Below, in pieces: positions 1 to 6,821 of a stretch of DNA of 19,858 bases (its first letter is position 1; the number at the start of each line of letters is the position of its first letter). Where the stretch lies: the NCBI GenBank assembly GCA_937973935.1, contig CALJJF010000183.1, forward strand, positions 1 to 19,858, given 5' to 3'. The position numbers were made by a program, and so were the translations under genes. The notes beneath the pieces were generated by a model. That model saw nothing but the letters and a program-made list of their open reading frames with translations, made no database searches and was not told the DNA's origin. The DNA is from MKRK01 sp001896915 (GTDB taxonomy: Bacteria > Bacillota > Clostridia > Oscillospirales > Acutalibacteraceae).

Positions 1-1176
1 TTTTTCGGCCTTAAACTGAACGGTACCGGTCGTGTTCAAAGAAGCGGCATAAACGGGATCCCCGGCTTTTTTGTCTACCGGCATACTCTCCCCGGTCAAC
101 ATGGATTCGTCAATGGATGTGTTGCCTTGCATCACTGTGCCGTCCACCGGAATTTTAGCGCCGGGCTTTACAATGATGATATCCCCTATTTCAACTTCTT
201 CAATGGGAATTTCTTTTTCTATTCCGTCTTGTAAAATCAGCGCTGTTTTGGGTGCAAGCCCCATCAGTTTCTTGATGGCTTCACTTGTCCTGCCTTTTGA
301 AACCGCTTCTAATGATTTTCCCAACAGAATGAGGGTAATGATGATACCTGCTGTTTCAAAATAGAGGGACTCCACTGCTTTGAAGTGTCCATTTGCTATT
401 TGAACGGTATTATAAATACTGTACAAAACTGCTGCGGTCGTCCCGATCGCAATCAATGAATCCATATTGGGGCTTCGCCTGAAAAGCGATAGACACCCCA
501 CGGTATAGAACTTATACCCCACACCGATTACGGGAATCACCAATAGTAGCTCCGCCAGCGCATAAATCAGGGAATAATTCATCGGGTCAAGCCCCGGTGG
601 AAACGGCAGTCTCACTATTTTAATCATAGGAACCATGGCGATGTACAGAAGCGGCAATGAAAAAACTGCCGCAACAATGAATTTTGTCCAAAGGATTTTT
701 ATTTCCTTTTGCTTTTGCAGTCTGTTTTGGTCTGCAGCGTCCGCTTTATGAATCTCCAGCGCCTTATAACCGGCCTTCTCAATTGCTTCGCGGATCACCG
801 ATAATCGCACCGTTTGCGGATTATAAGATACAGAAGCCTTTTCGGTTGCAAAATTCACCGATGCATTTGAAACGCCCTCAAGCTTTTTAATTGCCTTTTC
901 AACCCTTTGTGCACAAGCAGCACAGGTCATCCCTCCAATCGGAATGGTAACATTGCCCGTTGTGGTTTTTTCCGCTATTTCAAAACCGATTTTTCCCACC
1001 GCTTCTTTGATGTTGTCAAGCGACAGGCTCTCCGGATCGTATTCAACAAAGAGTGTTTCGGTTGCCAAGTTAACGTTTCCCTGCACGACCCCATTGAGCC
1101 TCCGCACTATTTTTTCAATTCGCTGTGCGCAGGCCGCACAGGTCATACCTTTTATATTAAATCTCTGACTGATCAT
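1..1176 (-). CDS. copA: Copper/heavy-metal-translocating P1B-type ATPase, N-terminal 392 residues (runs off the left edge)
   Basis: An integral-membrane pump that uses ATP to export soft metal ions, most likely Cu(I). Seen: two N-terminal heavy-metal-binding domains, each with GMTCAAC (CxxC at residues 13/16 and 85/88); several hydrophobic segments from about residue 160; the actuator-domain TGES motif near residue 363. The CPC transmembrane motif and the DKTGT phosphorylation site would lie beyond the left edge, so ion specificity cannot be read directly. The ATG at 1176 is preceded by GAGGGGAT at a suitable distance. The gene is divergent from an HxlR-type regulator. The reading frame is open from 1176 to the edge with no break, so the gene looks intact. 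A silver, zinc or cadmium ATPase is less likely given the two CAAC-type domains. Confidence 0.93.
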   Translation of the reverse strand, partial: MISQRFNIKGMTCAACAQRIEKIVRRLNGVVQGNVNLATETLFVEYDPESLSLDNIKEAVGKIGFEIAEKTTTGNVTIPIGGMTCAACAQRVEKAIKKLEGVSNASVNFATEKASVSYNPQTVRLSVIREAIEKAGYKALEIHKADAADQNRLQKQKEIKILWTKFIVAAVFSLPLLYIAMVPMIKIVRLPFPPGLDPMNYSLIYALAELLLVIPVIGVGYKFYTVGCLSLFRRSPNMDSLIAIGTTAAVLYSIYNTVQIANGHFKAVESLYFETAGIIITLILLGKSLEAVSKGRTSEAIKKLMGLAPKTALILQDGIEKEIPIEEVEIGDIIIVKPGAKIPVDGTVMQGNTSIDESMLTGESMPVDKKAGDPVYAASLNTTGTVQFKAEK

Positions 1177-1336
1177 TGATCTATCCCCTCGCTGTAAATT
1201 CTACTGGGCTATCTATGCTGCACATACTGCTTCCGAGCCCCTTGTTAAATGACATGGGTCATTATCACTCATCATGTTTCCGACCTAAACCTCTTTCATC
1301 GCCCATCGCCTCATCGTAGTTGGTCGAATCCGGTTC

Positions 1337-1365
1337 TTGACAATTTTACATTGTCATGATATTAT
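1337..1365 (+). promoter_or_regulatory. Promoter with inverted-repeat operator in the copA/HxlR divergent region
   Basis: TTGACA at 1337-1342 and TATTAT at 1360-1365 are separated by exactly 17 bases, pointing at the HxlR gene. A perfect inverted repeat, TGACAAT (1338-1344) and ATTGTCA (1350-1356) with a 5-base centre, overlaps the -35 and fills most of the spacer, the classic place for a repressor. The promoter match and repeat are seen. That HxlR or a copper regulator binds there is inference. Confidence 0.65.
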
Positions 1366-1445
1366 TCTAACAGTTAATTTAATAATTGCAAGTACGCACT
1401 TTATTGTAATATAGTACCTAAAATGATACTGAAGGAGTGTTGAGT

Positions 1446-1817
1446 TTGAAACGAGAGATCGTTAAATTTAATTGCCCTGTTGACACCACATTGGATATGA
1501 TCGGCGGAAAATACAAGTCTCTTATTTTATGGCATTTGATCGATACCACTTTGCGTTTTGGAGAGCTTCATAAGCTCATTCCACAGGCAACGTCCAAAAT
1601 GCTGACCCAACAGCTTCGAGAACTGGAGGATAACCATATGATTGTCCGCACCGTGTATCCTGTCGTGCCGCCCAAGGTCGAATACCAGCTGTCTGATCTG
1701 GGAAAGAGCATCAAGCCGATTCTGATCGCCATGTACAATTGGGGCGCAGATTATATGAACACCAACGGCATCAATATATGCTGCTCTATGACCAAGCACA
1801 AAGCATCTGACCATTGA
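1446..1817 (+). CDS. HxlR-family winged-helix transcriptional regulator
   Basis: A small (about 123 aa) MarR/HxlR-type DNA-binding regulator, expected to act as a dimer. Seen: the family's N-terminal pattern with Cys10 (NCPVDTTLDMIGGKYK), a winged helix around residues 30-85 with TSKMLTQQLRELEDNHMIVR as the recognition region, and a C-terminal dimer helix. The TTG at 1446 is favoured because AAGGAG at 1432-1437 sits 8 bases upstream; the GTG at 1437 would overlap that ribosome site. Family members often sense electrophiles or oxidants through the N-terminal Cys; an extra adjacent Cys pair near the C-terminus is visible. It is divergent from copA and may regulate itself through the repeat at 1338-1356 (inference). 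Ligand unknown. Confidence 0.9.
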   Translation: MKREIVKFNCPVDTTLDMIGGKYKSLILWHLIDTTLRFGELHKLIPQATSKMLTQQLRELEDNHMIVRTVYPVVPPKVEYQLSDLGKSIKPILIAMYNWGADYMNTNGINICCSMTKHKASDH

Positions 1818-1870
1818 TAACCGGTCGTCCATTTGGAAAATACCTGCCTTGACTTTTTGAGAAGTTGGAT

Positions 1871-1905
1871 AAAACCGTGACAGAATTATTTGTCACGGTT
1901 TTATT
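1871..1905. terminator. Intrinsic terminator after the HxlR gene
   Basis: A perfect 12-bp stem, AAAACCGTGACA (1871-1882) and TGTCACGGTTTT (1891-1902), with an 8-base loop. The stem ends in T4 on the plus strand and also in T4 on the minus strand, so it could work both ways. It lies about 50 bases after the HxlR stop. Confidence 0.85.
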
Positions 1906-2034
1906 ATGATCAAAAATCGTCCAGGGATTCCACTTGCCGGACTCTATTTCGATCTGATCCAACCCAAACGGATTGCCGCAGTCCTGGCAAAAAGGCTTTC
2001 CATTGGATTGGTTGTAAAAACCGTAACAATAATT
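1905..2034 (-). pseudogene. Possible decayed zinc-ribbon coding fragment
   Basis: On the minus strand a frame without a start codon reads through residues such as GKPFCQDCGNPFG, with an early CYG and a CxxC pair, then runs into the terminator stem. The Cys spacing looks like one half of a zinc ribbon. There is no ribosome site, the frame opens straight after a stop, and I do not recognise the family. It may be residue of a lost gene or chance. Confidence 0.2.
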
Positions 2035-2050
2035 TTAAGTTTTCATCATA

Positions 2051-2286
2051 TTAATTTCCGGCTGTAAGCTGAAATAGACCAATCCCTACTTTTCTTAAGC
2101 TGTACAATGACAGTGTGAACTCGGATTTTAGTATGATCGGGTTTGCTCCTTCCCCGTAATTGATTATAATAATTTTGTCAACCGTTAGCAAACTCCCGGT
2201 CAAACAAATTGATTTCAAAAACAACACATGAATCATTCGGCACATAGTTACTGCCAGCAATCTTGATGGCAACCGTGCCAATGGCC
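2051..2286 (-). other. Unassigned, possibly decayed coding sequence
   Basis: Two overlapping minus-strand frames cover this stretch. The one ending near 2178 has a protein-like tail (…VAIKIAGSNYVPNDSCVVFE…), but its upstream part runs antisense through the parB remnant, so any real gene is cut at about 2286. I recognise no domain. It abuts the parB-tail remnant exactly, suggesting a recombination joint. Confidence 0.2.
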
Positions 2287-2388
2287 CTATACCATTGAAC
2301 AGATGGAAGAATCCATATCCGGATGCTCGAGGAACGCCAGCGCAATATGCAGGGGTCCCGTGACGATGTAAGGCAACCTAACATCTGA
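2287..2388 (+). pseudogene. Remnant of the 3' end of a parB-like gene (copy A, frameshifted)
   Basis: Translation gives YTIEQMEES, then after loss of one base IRMLEERQRNMQGSRDDVR, matching the end of the longer ParB tail at 13284-13373 (IEQMEESIIRMLDERRRDIQRSRDDAR). The two DNA copies differ at about 13 positions plus one single-base gap over the first ~83 aligned bases (my count by eye). The stop has also drifted, to 2386-2388. Everything upstream of codon YT is missing. A non-functional relic, useful as one arm of the direct repeat round the cargo block. Confidence 0.75.
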
Positions 2389-2404
2389 ACGAAATGATGA
2401 AAAA

Positions 2405-2431
2405 GCGGCAGCACCTAAAAAGTGCTGCCGC
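2405..2431 (-). terminator. Hairpin terminator for the DUF2500 gene (minus strand)
   Basis: A perfect 10-bp stem, GCGGCAGCAC (2405-2414) and GTGCTGCCGC (2422-2431), with a 7-base loop. The T5 run follows on the minus strand, so it should terminate transcripts from the gene ending at 2509. An almost identical hairpin sits at 13402-13431. Confidence 0.7.
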
Positions 2432-2508
2432 CAATCATTGAACCCAAGATAGTAAATGAATTATATGATGCTCATCGGGGAATGCCGGAGTCGCAGTTAT
2501 AACATAGG

Positions 2509-2943
2509 TTATTGTTCTTTTTCGAACTCTACAAATAGATAACTCAAATAATGCTCTCTTTTTTTATTCATCTGTTTATACTTTAACAGCCCTTTTTCAT
2601 TTTTTTCAACCTCTGCAAACTGATTCAGTTCTACCTTGAATGTCTTTCTTCCTCCATCTTCTAAGTCAAACGTTAAAAAATATGTTGAACCTGAGCGATG
2701 ATTATCTTGTGTTTTTTCGACTAAAATAGCGTTCGACTGTATCATTGGAAGTTTTGCCTGTTGTTTTTTGCTGATGATTGCGCTGATACAAAACCATAAC
2801 AGAATTGGGATAACAATGGTATAAATCCAGCCCGATTTTAAAGTTTCATTTGCAACGAGCACACTCACTATAGTTACTGATATAAGCATAATCATAGAAA
2901 ATAATGCATACATGAAACAACCAAAACTTTTTTTGTTACCCAT
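2509..2943 (-). CDS. DUF2500-family small membrane protein
   Basis: A 144-residue protein of unknown function. Seen: two hydrophobic segments at about residues 9-31 and 38-58 with a short linker, then a cytoplasmic or external domain (about 70-144) with the DUF2500 pattern: ILVEKT, a YFLTFDLEDGGRKTFKVE strand pair, and a GLLKYK turn near the end. Start ATG at 2943 with AAGGAG about 9 bases upstream. It stands alone on the minus strand and ends before the hairpin at 2405-2431. It lies directly inside the left parB repeat. The family call rests on pattern recognition; biological role unknown. Confidence 0.75.
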   Translation of the reverse strand: MGNKKSFGCFMYALFSMIMLISVTIVSVLVANETLKSGWIYTIVIPILLWFCISAIISKKQQAKLPMIQSNAILVEKTQDNHRSGSTYFLTFDLEDGGRKTFKVELNQFAEVEKNEKGLLKYKQMNKKREHYLSYLFVEFEKEQ

Positions 2944-3046
2944 AAAATACTACTCCTTTTGTATAGAGATATTGAGAGAACAAATTTTATCTTTCTAGTC
3001 TCTCACACTTACGCTACCGGGATCCAGCTACCGATATTATAAATCA

Positions 3047-3260
3047 TCAGCAATTGGTGTTTTGGCCCACCAATTTGTCAATCATTTTAACATCGTCGAT
3101 TCTCATGCTTTTAAAGCGGATATGCTTTTACTTGTATTAGGAACGGTTTTTCAAATTTCAACACGTATTCTTTTTTATCACTAATGTTCCCATTATCATA
3201 CGCATCACATGAGTTAATTAATGAATTATTGATTCTATAACGCTGTCGAAGATTTCTGTT
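3047..3260 (-). pseudogene. Decayed reading frame downstream of the AlbA/SEC-C gene
   Basis: Without any start codon, a minus-strand frame reads RYRINNSLINSCDAYDNGN, then ISDKKEYVLKFEKPFLIQV to a stop at 3111-3113. A shift of one frame then continues as FKSMRIDDVKMIDKLVGQ to a stop at 3047-3049. The residue mix is protein-like and starts by overlapping the 3' end of the SEC-C frame, so it may be the broken tail of that gene or of a lost neighbour. Family not recognised. Confidence 0.3.
3052..3075. repeat. Short perfect inverted repeat
   Basis: AATTGGTG (3052-3059) and CACCAATT (3068-3075) form an 8-bp stem with an 8-base loop. There is no T run on either strand, so it is not a clear terminator. 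Confidence 0.4.
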
Positions 3261-3543
3261 GTGTTAAGTTTAACCGCTCCACAACATCTTTTATATTTCA
3301 ATCCACTACCACATGGGCATATGGCGTTCTTGCTCGGTTTCAAACGGTTTATGGAATCGCAAAAGGCATTCATCCCTTTTAGCATTATTTCATCAACATC
3401 ATCAATGCCGATTACTTTCCCGTCATCTTCAATTCCAATAAAATTTTGCCGCCGTTTGTATTTGCAAATGCGACGACCGTCTTCTTAATATCATCTATAT
3501 ATATGTACTTAAATTCAGTTATCAGATTTTCTGTCAGCTTCAT
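3218..3543 (-). pseudogene. AlbA_2-like domain joined to a SEC-C motif, broken by a frameshift
   Basis: From ATG 3543 the minus strand encodes an AlbA_2/Schlafen-like N-terminus (KLTENLITEFKYIYIDDIKK, then VVAFANTNGGKI). It then loses one base near 3436-3447 (ATTTTATTGG where ATTTATATTGG is expected) and continues in another frame as IGIEDDGKVIGIDDVDEIM. It ends with a SEC-C zinc motif, CPCGSGLKYKRCC, and a stop at 3218-3220. AlbA_2 domains are usually the N-terminus of 400-600 aa putative DNA/RNA-binding ATPase-like proteins; here only ~70 residues remain before the SEC-C tail. SEC-C binds zinc and occurs on SecA and many accessory proteins. No good ribosome site precedes the start. Most likely an inactive hybrid relic, unless the shift is a sequencing error. 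Confidence 0.7.
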
Positions 3544-3697
3544 GGAATTTATATAATTTTAATCGATTCTAATGATAAAATCAATATATAATAAAAAATA
3601 TTCAAAAAATTAGTAATTTTCGTTACTTAATAAATTGGATTTTAACTGAATTACTTAAAACCCATGAAAACGGATTTATGTCTCATTGATAAAAAAT

Positions 3698-3734
3698 TTG
3701 CTAAATTACAATTTAGTAAATCGTTATTTAGCAA
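3698..3734. promoter_or_regulatory. Cluster of three TTGCTAAAT-type half-sites in the AT-rich spacer
   Basis: TTGCTAAAT (3698-3706), ATTTAGTAA (3711-3719) and ATTTAGCAA (3726-3734): the first and third are a perfect 9-bp inverted repeat, the first and second an imperfect one. The cluster sits about 65 bases upstream of the -35 of the promoter at 3801. It could be a regulator-binding site; no binder can be named. The rest of 3544-3800 is very AT-rich with no gene. Confidence 0.35.
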
Positions 3735-3800
3735 TTATAATGATTGTTAGATAGTTTTCATTGTTTGAATGAGCCATTTGAATCTAAAAATACATATTAC

Positions 3801-3829
3801 TTGTTAATGTGTAAATATTTTGATATAAT
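3801..3829 (+). promoter_or_regulatory. Promoter of the cargo operon
   Basis: TTGTTA at 3801-3806, a 17-base spacer, and TATAAT at 3824-3829 with an extended -10 TG (3821-3822). The first gene's ATG is at 3866 with AAAGGAG at 3851-3856. A strong vegetative-type promoter, probably driving several downstream genes, since no terminator is seen before 12896. Confidence 0.75.
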
Positions 3830-3865
3830 TTGACAAAAGTATTGTCATGGAAAGGAGTTTTCTAT

Positions 3866-4123
3866 ATGAAAGATACATTACTCGATCTGGATCACATTCC
3901 TACCATGGAGGAGCTGCGAGCATACTTTCGTAGAGATGAATCATTAGATCCCGAAAAATCAAATCAGTTTTGGAACTCACTTTCTGACGAAGATAAACAA
4001 TTGTTTTTTTATTCTATGGAAGGCATGACCAGACAACAGATTGCAGACAAACTTGGTTACAAAACCCACAGCGCTATTACAAAACGGCTTACCACTACCA
4101 GAGCAGAGTTTTACAAGGTGTAA
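3866..4123 (+). CDS. Small HTH protein resembling sigma-70 region 4
   Basis: An 85-residue acidic-then-basic protein. The C-terminal third carries a helix-turn-helix (MTRQQIADKLGYKTHSAITK, about residues 50-70) like sigma region 4.2. The N-terminal half (LDLDHIPTMEELRAYFRRDE…) looks helical and has no known domain to my eye. The ATG at 3866 is chosen for its AAAGGAG 10 bases upstream; an in-frame TTG at 3830 overlaps the promoter -10 and is rejected. It lacks region 2, so it is not a full sigma factor. As first gene of the series it may regulate the operon (inference), or it may be an ordinary small conjugative-element protein. Confidence 0.75.
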   Translation: MKDTLLDLDHIPTMEELRAYFRRDESLDPEKSNQFWNSLSDEDKQLFFYSMEGMTRQQIADKLGYKTHSAITKRLTTTRAEFYKV

Positions 4124-4163
4124 ATAATATGGTTTTCGTGAGAATGAAAGGTTGGGAAATAAA

Positions 4164-4769
4164 ATGAATATTATAATCAAAGCCCTAACCCCTGACCTTG
4201 CGCCCGATTATCTTGACTTCTTTGATCATAGCGCATTTTCTGATCATCAAGAGTGGGCAGGATGTTATTGCACACATTTTCACATGGATAACGTTTTAGA
4301 ACAAAAGATTCGTGAAAATGTAAACACAAGTGGTGGCACAATTGATGATGCACTTAGAGAATTATCGACGAACCTTATAAATAAAAATATACTCTGTGGA
4401 TATTTAGCTTATTTAAATGGAATTGTTGTTGGTTGGTGCAACTCTAACCGAAAAACAGCATATAGTCGTTTTGATTTCAATACAGATGACAGTGAGTTCA
4501 TCAGAAATTTTAGTAATAATCTTATAAAGTCGGTTACATGCTTTACAATTGCACCAGAATTCCGGGGTGTTGGCATCGCCACAGCTCTGTTAAAAAGAGT
4601 TTGCGAGGACGCAAAAGCAGATGCTTATGATGTTGTTGAAGCATATCCACGATTGCGTGACAGATGGGATCCATTTGATCATAATGGTCCAATCCGGTTA
4701 TATGAAAAATCAGGATTCAAGAGGGCTGTGCAACAAGGAAATATAGTTATTATGAGAAAAGTGTTATAA
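4164..4769 (+). CDS. GNAT-family N-acetyltransferase
   Basis: About 201 residues. It is predicted to transfer an acetyl group from acetyl-CoA to an amine of an unknown small molecule or protein. Motif A is seen at about residues 124-145 (CFTIAPEFRGVGIATALLKR, with the R/Q-x-x-G-x-G/A loop GVGIA), and the usual C-terminal NGPIRLYEKSGFKR motif. The N-terminal part has a Cys/His-rich stretch, WAGCYCTHFH, seen in a subset of clostridial GNATs. ATG at 4164 is taken as start; an in-frame TTG at 4152 lies too close to the AAAGG at 4147-4151. It precedes the TIM-barrel gene by 12 bases, probably in the same transcript. Confidence 0.88.
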   Translation: MNIIIKALTPDLAPDYLDFFDHSAFSDHQEWAGCYCTHFHMDNVLEQKIRENVNTSGGTIDDALRELSTNLINKNILCGYLAYLNGIVVGWCNSNRKTAYSRFDFNTDDSEFIRNFSNNLIKSVTCFTIAPEFRGVGIATALLKRVCEDAKADAYDVVEAYPRLRDRWDPFDHNGPIRLYEKSGFKRAVQQGNIVIMRKVL

Positions 4770-4781
4770 AGGAGATACCGT

Positions 4782-5579
4782 ATGCAATTTGGAATGCCGA
4801 CCCTTATTGAAATAAAATCCATCGAAGAATGTGCCGCTCTCTGTAAATCGTTGGGGCTTGCATTTATAGAACTCAACATGAATCTGCCTGAGTATCAAGC
4901 GGACAGGCTGGACGCTACTGCACTGCGCCAAATTGCAAATGAATATGGCATTTATTATACCATCCACCTTGACGAGAACCTAAATCCCTGTGACTTTAAT
5001 GACAAGGTAGCTACCGCCTATACTGAAACGGTATTGCAGACGATTGAAACCGCAAAGCAACTTGGTGTGCCAGTGCTAAATATGCATATGAACCCCGGCG
5101 TATGGTTTACTCTGCCTGATAAAAAGGTGTTTTTATTTGAGGAATACAAGACAGAATATTTGCATAAGCTCGCTTATTTTCGCGATAAATGCACGGTAGC
5201 TGTCGGTAATGCAGACATTAAAATTTGTATTGAGAATACGCGTTCTTTTCAGCTCGATTTTGTTGAGAAAAGTATTTCACGCTTGCTCGAAAGCCCGGTA
5301 TTTGGTTTGACTTTTGATATCGGGCACAATGCAGGGGATAGTTTCAAACAACAACCAGTCATTGAGCACAATATCAATCGTTTGTGTCATATGCATTTAC
5401 ACGATTACGAAAAAACGCGCGGCGATCATCTCCCTCTTGGTGAGGGTGAACTGGATTTGCCAAAGTATCTTGAAATTGCAAAAACGCATAATTGCCGCGT
5501 AGTGCTTGAAACAAAGACCATTGCAGGGCTGAAAGAATCTGTGCAATGGATAAGAAGAAAGGAACAGAATGATGAATAA
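4782..5579 (+). CDS. Sugar phosphate isomerase/epimerase-like TIM barrel (AP endonuclease 2 superfamily)
   Basis: 265 residues, typical for the xylose-isomerase-like TIM-barrel superfamily, which includes sugar isomerases/epimerases and endonuclease IV. Candidate metal ligands are visible on successive strands: Glu in KICIENTRSF, Asp/His in LTFDIGHNAGD, His in LCHMHLHDYE, and Glu in RVVLETKT near the end. The GEGELDLPKYLE segment is also characteristic of the group. Ribosome site AAGGAG just upstream of ATG 4782. Its 3' end overlaps the DUF3795 gene by 11 bases, indicating translational coupling. Substrate cannot be told from sequence; a sugar or hydroxypyruvate-type isomerase is more likely than a DNA-repair enzyme. 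Confidence 0.85.
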   Translation: MQFGMPTLIEIKSIEECAALCKSLGLAFIELNMNLPEYQADRLDATALRQIANEYGIYYTIHLDENLNPCDFNDKVATAYTETVLQTIETAKQLGVPVLNMHMNPGVWFTLPDKKVFLFEEYKTEYLHKLAYFRDKCTVAVGNADIKICIENTRSFQLDFVEKSISRLLESPVFGLTFDIGHNAGDSFKQQPVIEHNINRLCHMHLHDYEKTRGDHLPLGEGELDLPKYLEIAKTHNCRVVLETKTIAGLKESVQWIRRKEQNDE

Positions 5580-5946
5580 TATCGCTTATTGTGGGCTTGC
5601 GTGTTGTTTCTGTTTAGAAAACAAAACCTGTCCCGGCTGTCAGGCAGGTGGTTGCGACATTCACGGCTGGTGTAAAAACTATAATTGCTGCCTTGATAAG
5701 GGGATCGTTGGATGTTGGGAATGTGCAGACTTTCCCTGCCAAGGGGGTATGCTTGATAAGCTACGCATCCGAGCGTTTGCCCGCTTTGCAAAAGAATATG
5801 GTACTGGCGAGTTGACAAAATGCTTGCTCAAAAACAAAGAAAATGGGATTGTCTATCACTATGACGGTCAGCATGTTGGTGATTATGATAATTATAAGAC
5901 AGAGGAAGAAATAATTGAAATGATAAAGACGGGCGTAAAGCTATGA
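5569..5946 (+). CDS. DUF3795 cysteine-rich protein
   Basis: 125 residues with about 14 cysteines in the N-terminal half: AYCGLACCFC, CPGC, GGCDIHGWC, YNCC, GCWECADFPC. This is the DUF3795 signature, presumably binding zinc or an iron-sulfur cluster; function unknown. Two adjacent ATGs (5569 and 5572) are possible starts; GAAAGGAA at about 5556-5563 fits either. It overlaps the TIM-barrel gene by 11 bases and the next gene by ATGA (5943-5946), so these three genes are translationally coupled. Cytoplasmic; no signal peptide or membrane segment. Confidence 0.88.
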   Translation: MMNNIAYCGLACCFCLENKTCPGCQAGGCDIHGWCKNYNCCLDKGIVGCWECADFPCQGGMLDKLRIRAFARFAKEYGTGELTKCLLKNKENGIVYHYDGQHVGDYDNYKTEEEIIEMIKTGVKL

Positions 5947-6809
5947 AGATATTAGTAATTGGTGGTACAAGGTTTTTCGGTATTCATATGGTGACAGAAT
6001 TATTAACGCAAGGTCATGACATAACGCTTGCAACAAGAGGAAATACAAATAATGTGTTTGGTGACAAGGTATCTTACATCACGATTGAACGCACCAATCA
6101 GGATAGTATGAGAAATGCTCTATCGGATAAACATTTTGATGTGGTTATTGATAAAATAGCCTACTGTTCCAATGATATAAAATACGCACTTGATGTTGTT
6201 AATTGTGATAAATACATACATATGTCATCAACGGCCGTATATCATCCCAAGCATATAAACACCGTTGAAGATGATTACAACCCCATTTCAGAAAAGCTCA
6301 TCTGGTGTAACCGAACAGATTTTCCATATGATGAAATTAAGAGACATGCTGAAAATGCATTGTTTCAGGAGTATGCGAAGCAAAAATCAATAGCAGTTCG
6401 CTATCCAGTTGTTTTAGGAAAGGATGACTATACTAAACGATTGTTTTTCTACTTGGAGCATACTGTCAAAGGAATTCCGATGAATATCAATAATATTGAT
6501 TATCAAATGAGCTATATAGATTCAAGTGAAGCAGGAAAATTTATCGCATATCTTTCTTCGACTGATTTTACAGGAGCTATAAACGGCTGTTCTAATGGTA
6601 CAATTTCTCTCAAAGAAATAATTGATTTTGTAGAAAAGAAATACGGAGCAAAAGCAATTGTTTCTACTGACGGTGATAATGCACCATATAACGGCGACCC
6701 GGAATTTAGCATAAATACAGACTTGGCTAAATCTATAGGATACAAATTTAATCAGTTAAACGACTGGATATATGAATTAATTGATTATTACATCTCAATG
6801 TGTAAATAG
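5943..6809 (+). CDS. NAD(P)-dependent epimerase/dehydratase (extended SDR)
   Basis: 288 residues with a Rossmann fold: the N-terminal GGTRFFG dinucleotide loop (7-13), an MSSTAVY strand carrying the catalytic Ser, and the YxxxK pair Y129/K133 (YDEIK). It resembles short NAD-dependent epimerase/reductase proteins of Firmicutes and may act on a nucleotide sugar or another small substrate, which the sequence does not identify. The ATGA overlap with the DUF3795 gene suggests coupled translation. No break is seen and the length is normal for a compact family member. Confidence 0.88.
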   Translation: MKILVIGGTRFFGIHMVTELLTQGHDITLATRGNTNNVFGDKVSYITIERTNQDSMRNALSDKHFDVVIDKIAYCSNDIKYALDVVNCDKYIHMSSTAVYHPKHINTVEDDYNPISEKLIWCNRTDFPYDEIKRHAENALFQEYAKQKSIAVRYPVVLGKDDYTKRLFFYLEHTVKGIPMNINNIDYQMSYIDSSEAGKFIAYLSSTDFTGAINGCSNGTISLKEIIDFVEKKYGAKAIVSTDGDNAPYNGDPEFSINTDLAKSIGYKFNQLNDWIYELIDYYISMCK

Positions 6810-6821
6810 AGGAGTAAAGCC

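Larger units (their letters stand above)
2287..2465 (+). repeat. Direct repeat A (parB tail plus hairpin plus ~30 bp)
   Basis: Matches 13284-13460 in the same orientation: parB 3' end, an A-rich run, a GC-rich hairpin with the same stem core, then a weaker AT-rich match (ccaagatagtaaat versus ccaaagatattaaa). The two copies bracket about 11 kb of cargo genes. The exact outer limits are uncertain. Confidence 0.65.

Noticed and set aside
71..1179. Several plus-strand open frames in the first 1.2 kb
   Set aside because: They are antisense to the copA frame, which carries clear P-type ATPase motifs over its whole length.
1236..1330. Short minus-strand peptides upstream of copA (for example 19-24 codons, with Cys and His)
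   Set aside because: No ribosome site or recognisable metal-binding leader pattern; three overlapping frames compete and none stands out.
3977..4180. Minus-strand frame opposite the sigma-like HTH gene
   Set aside because: Antisense shadow; the plus-strand gene has a promoter, ribosome site and HTH.
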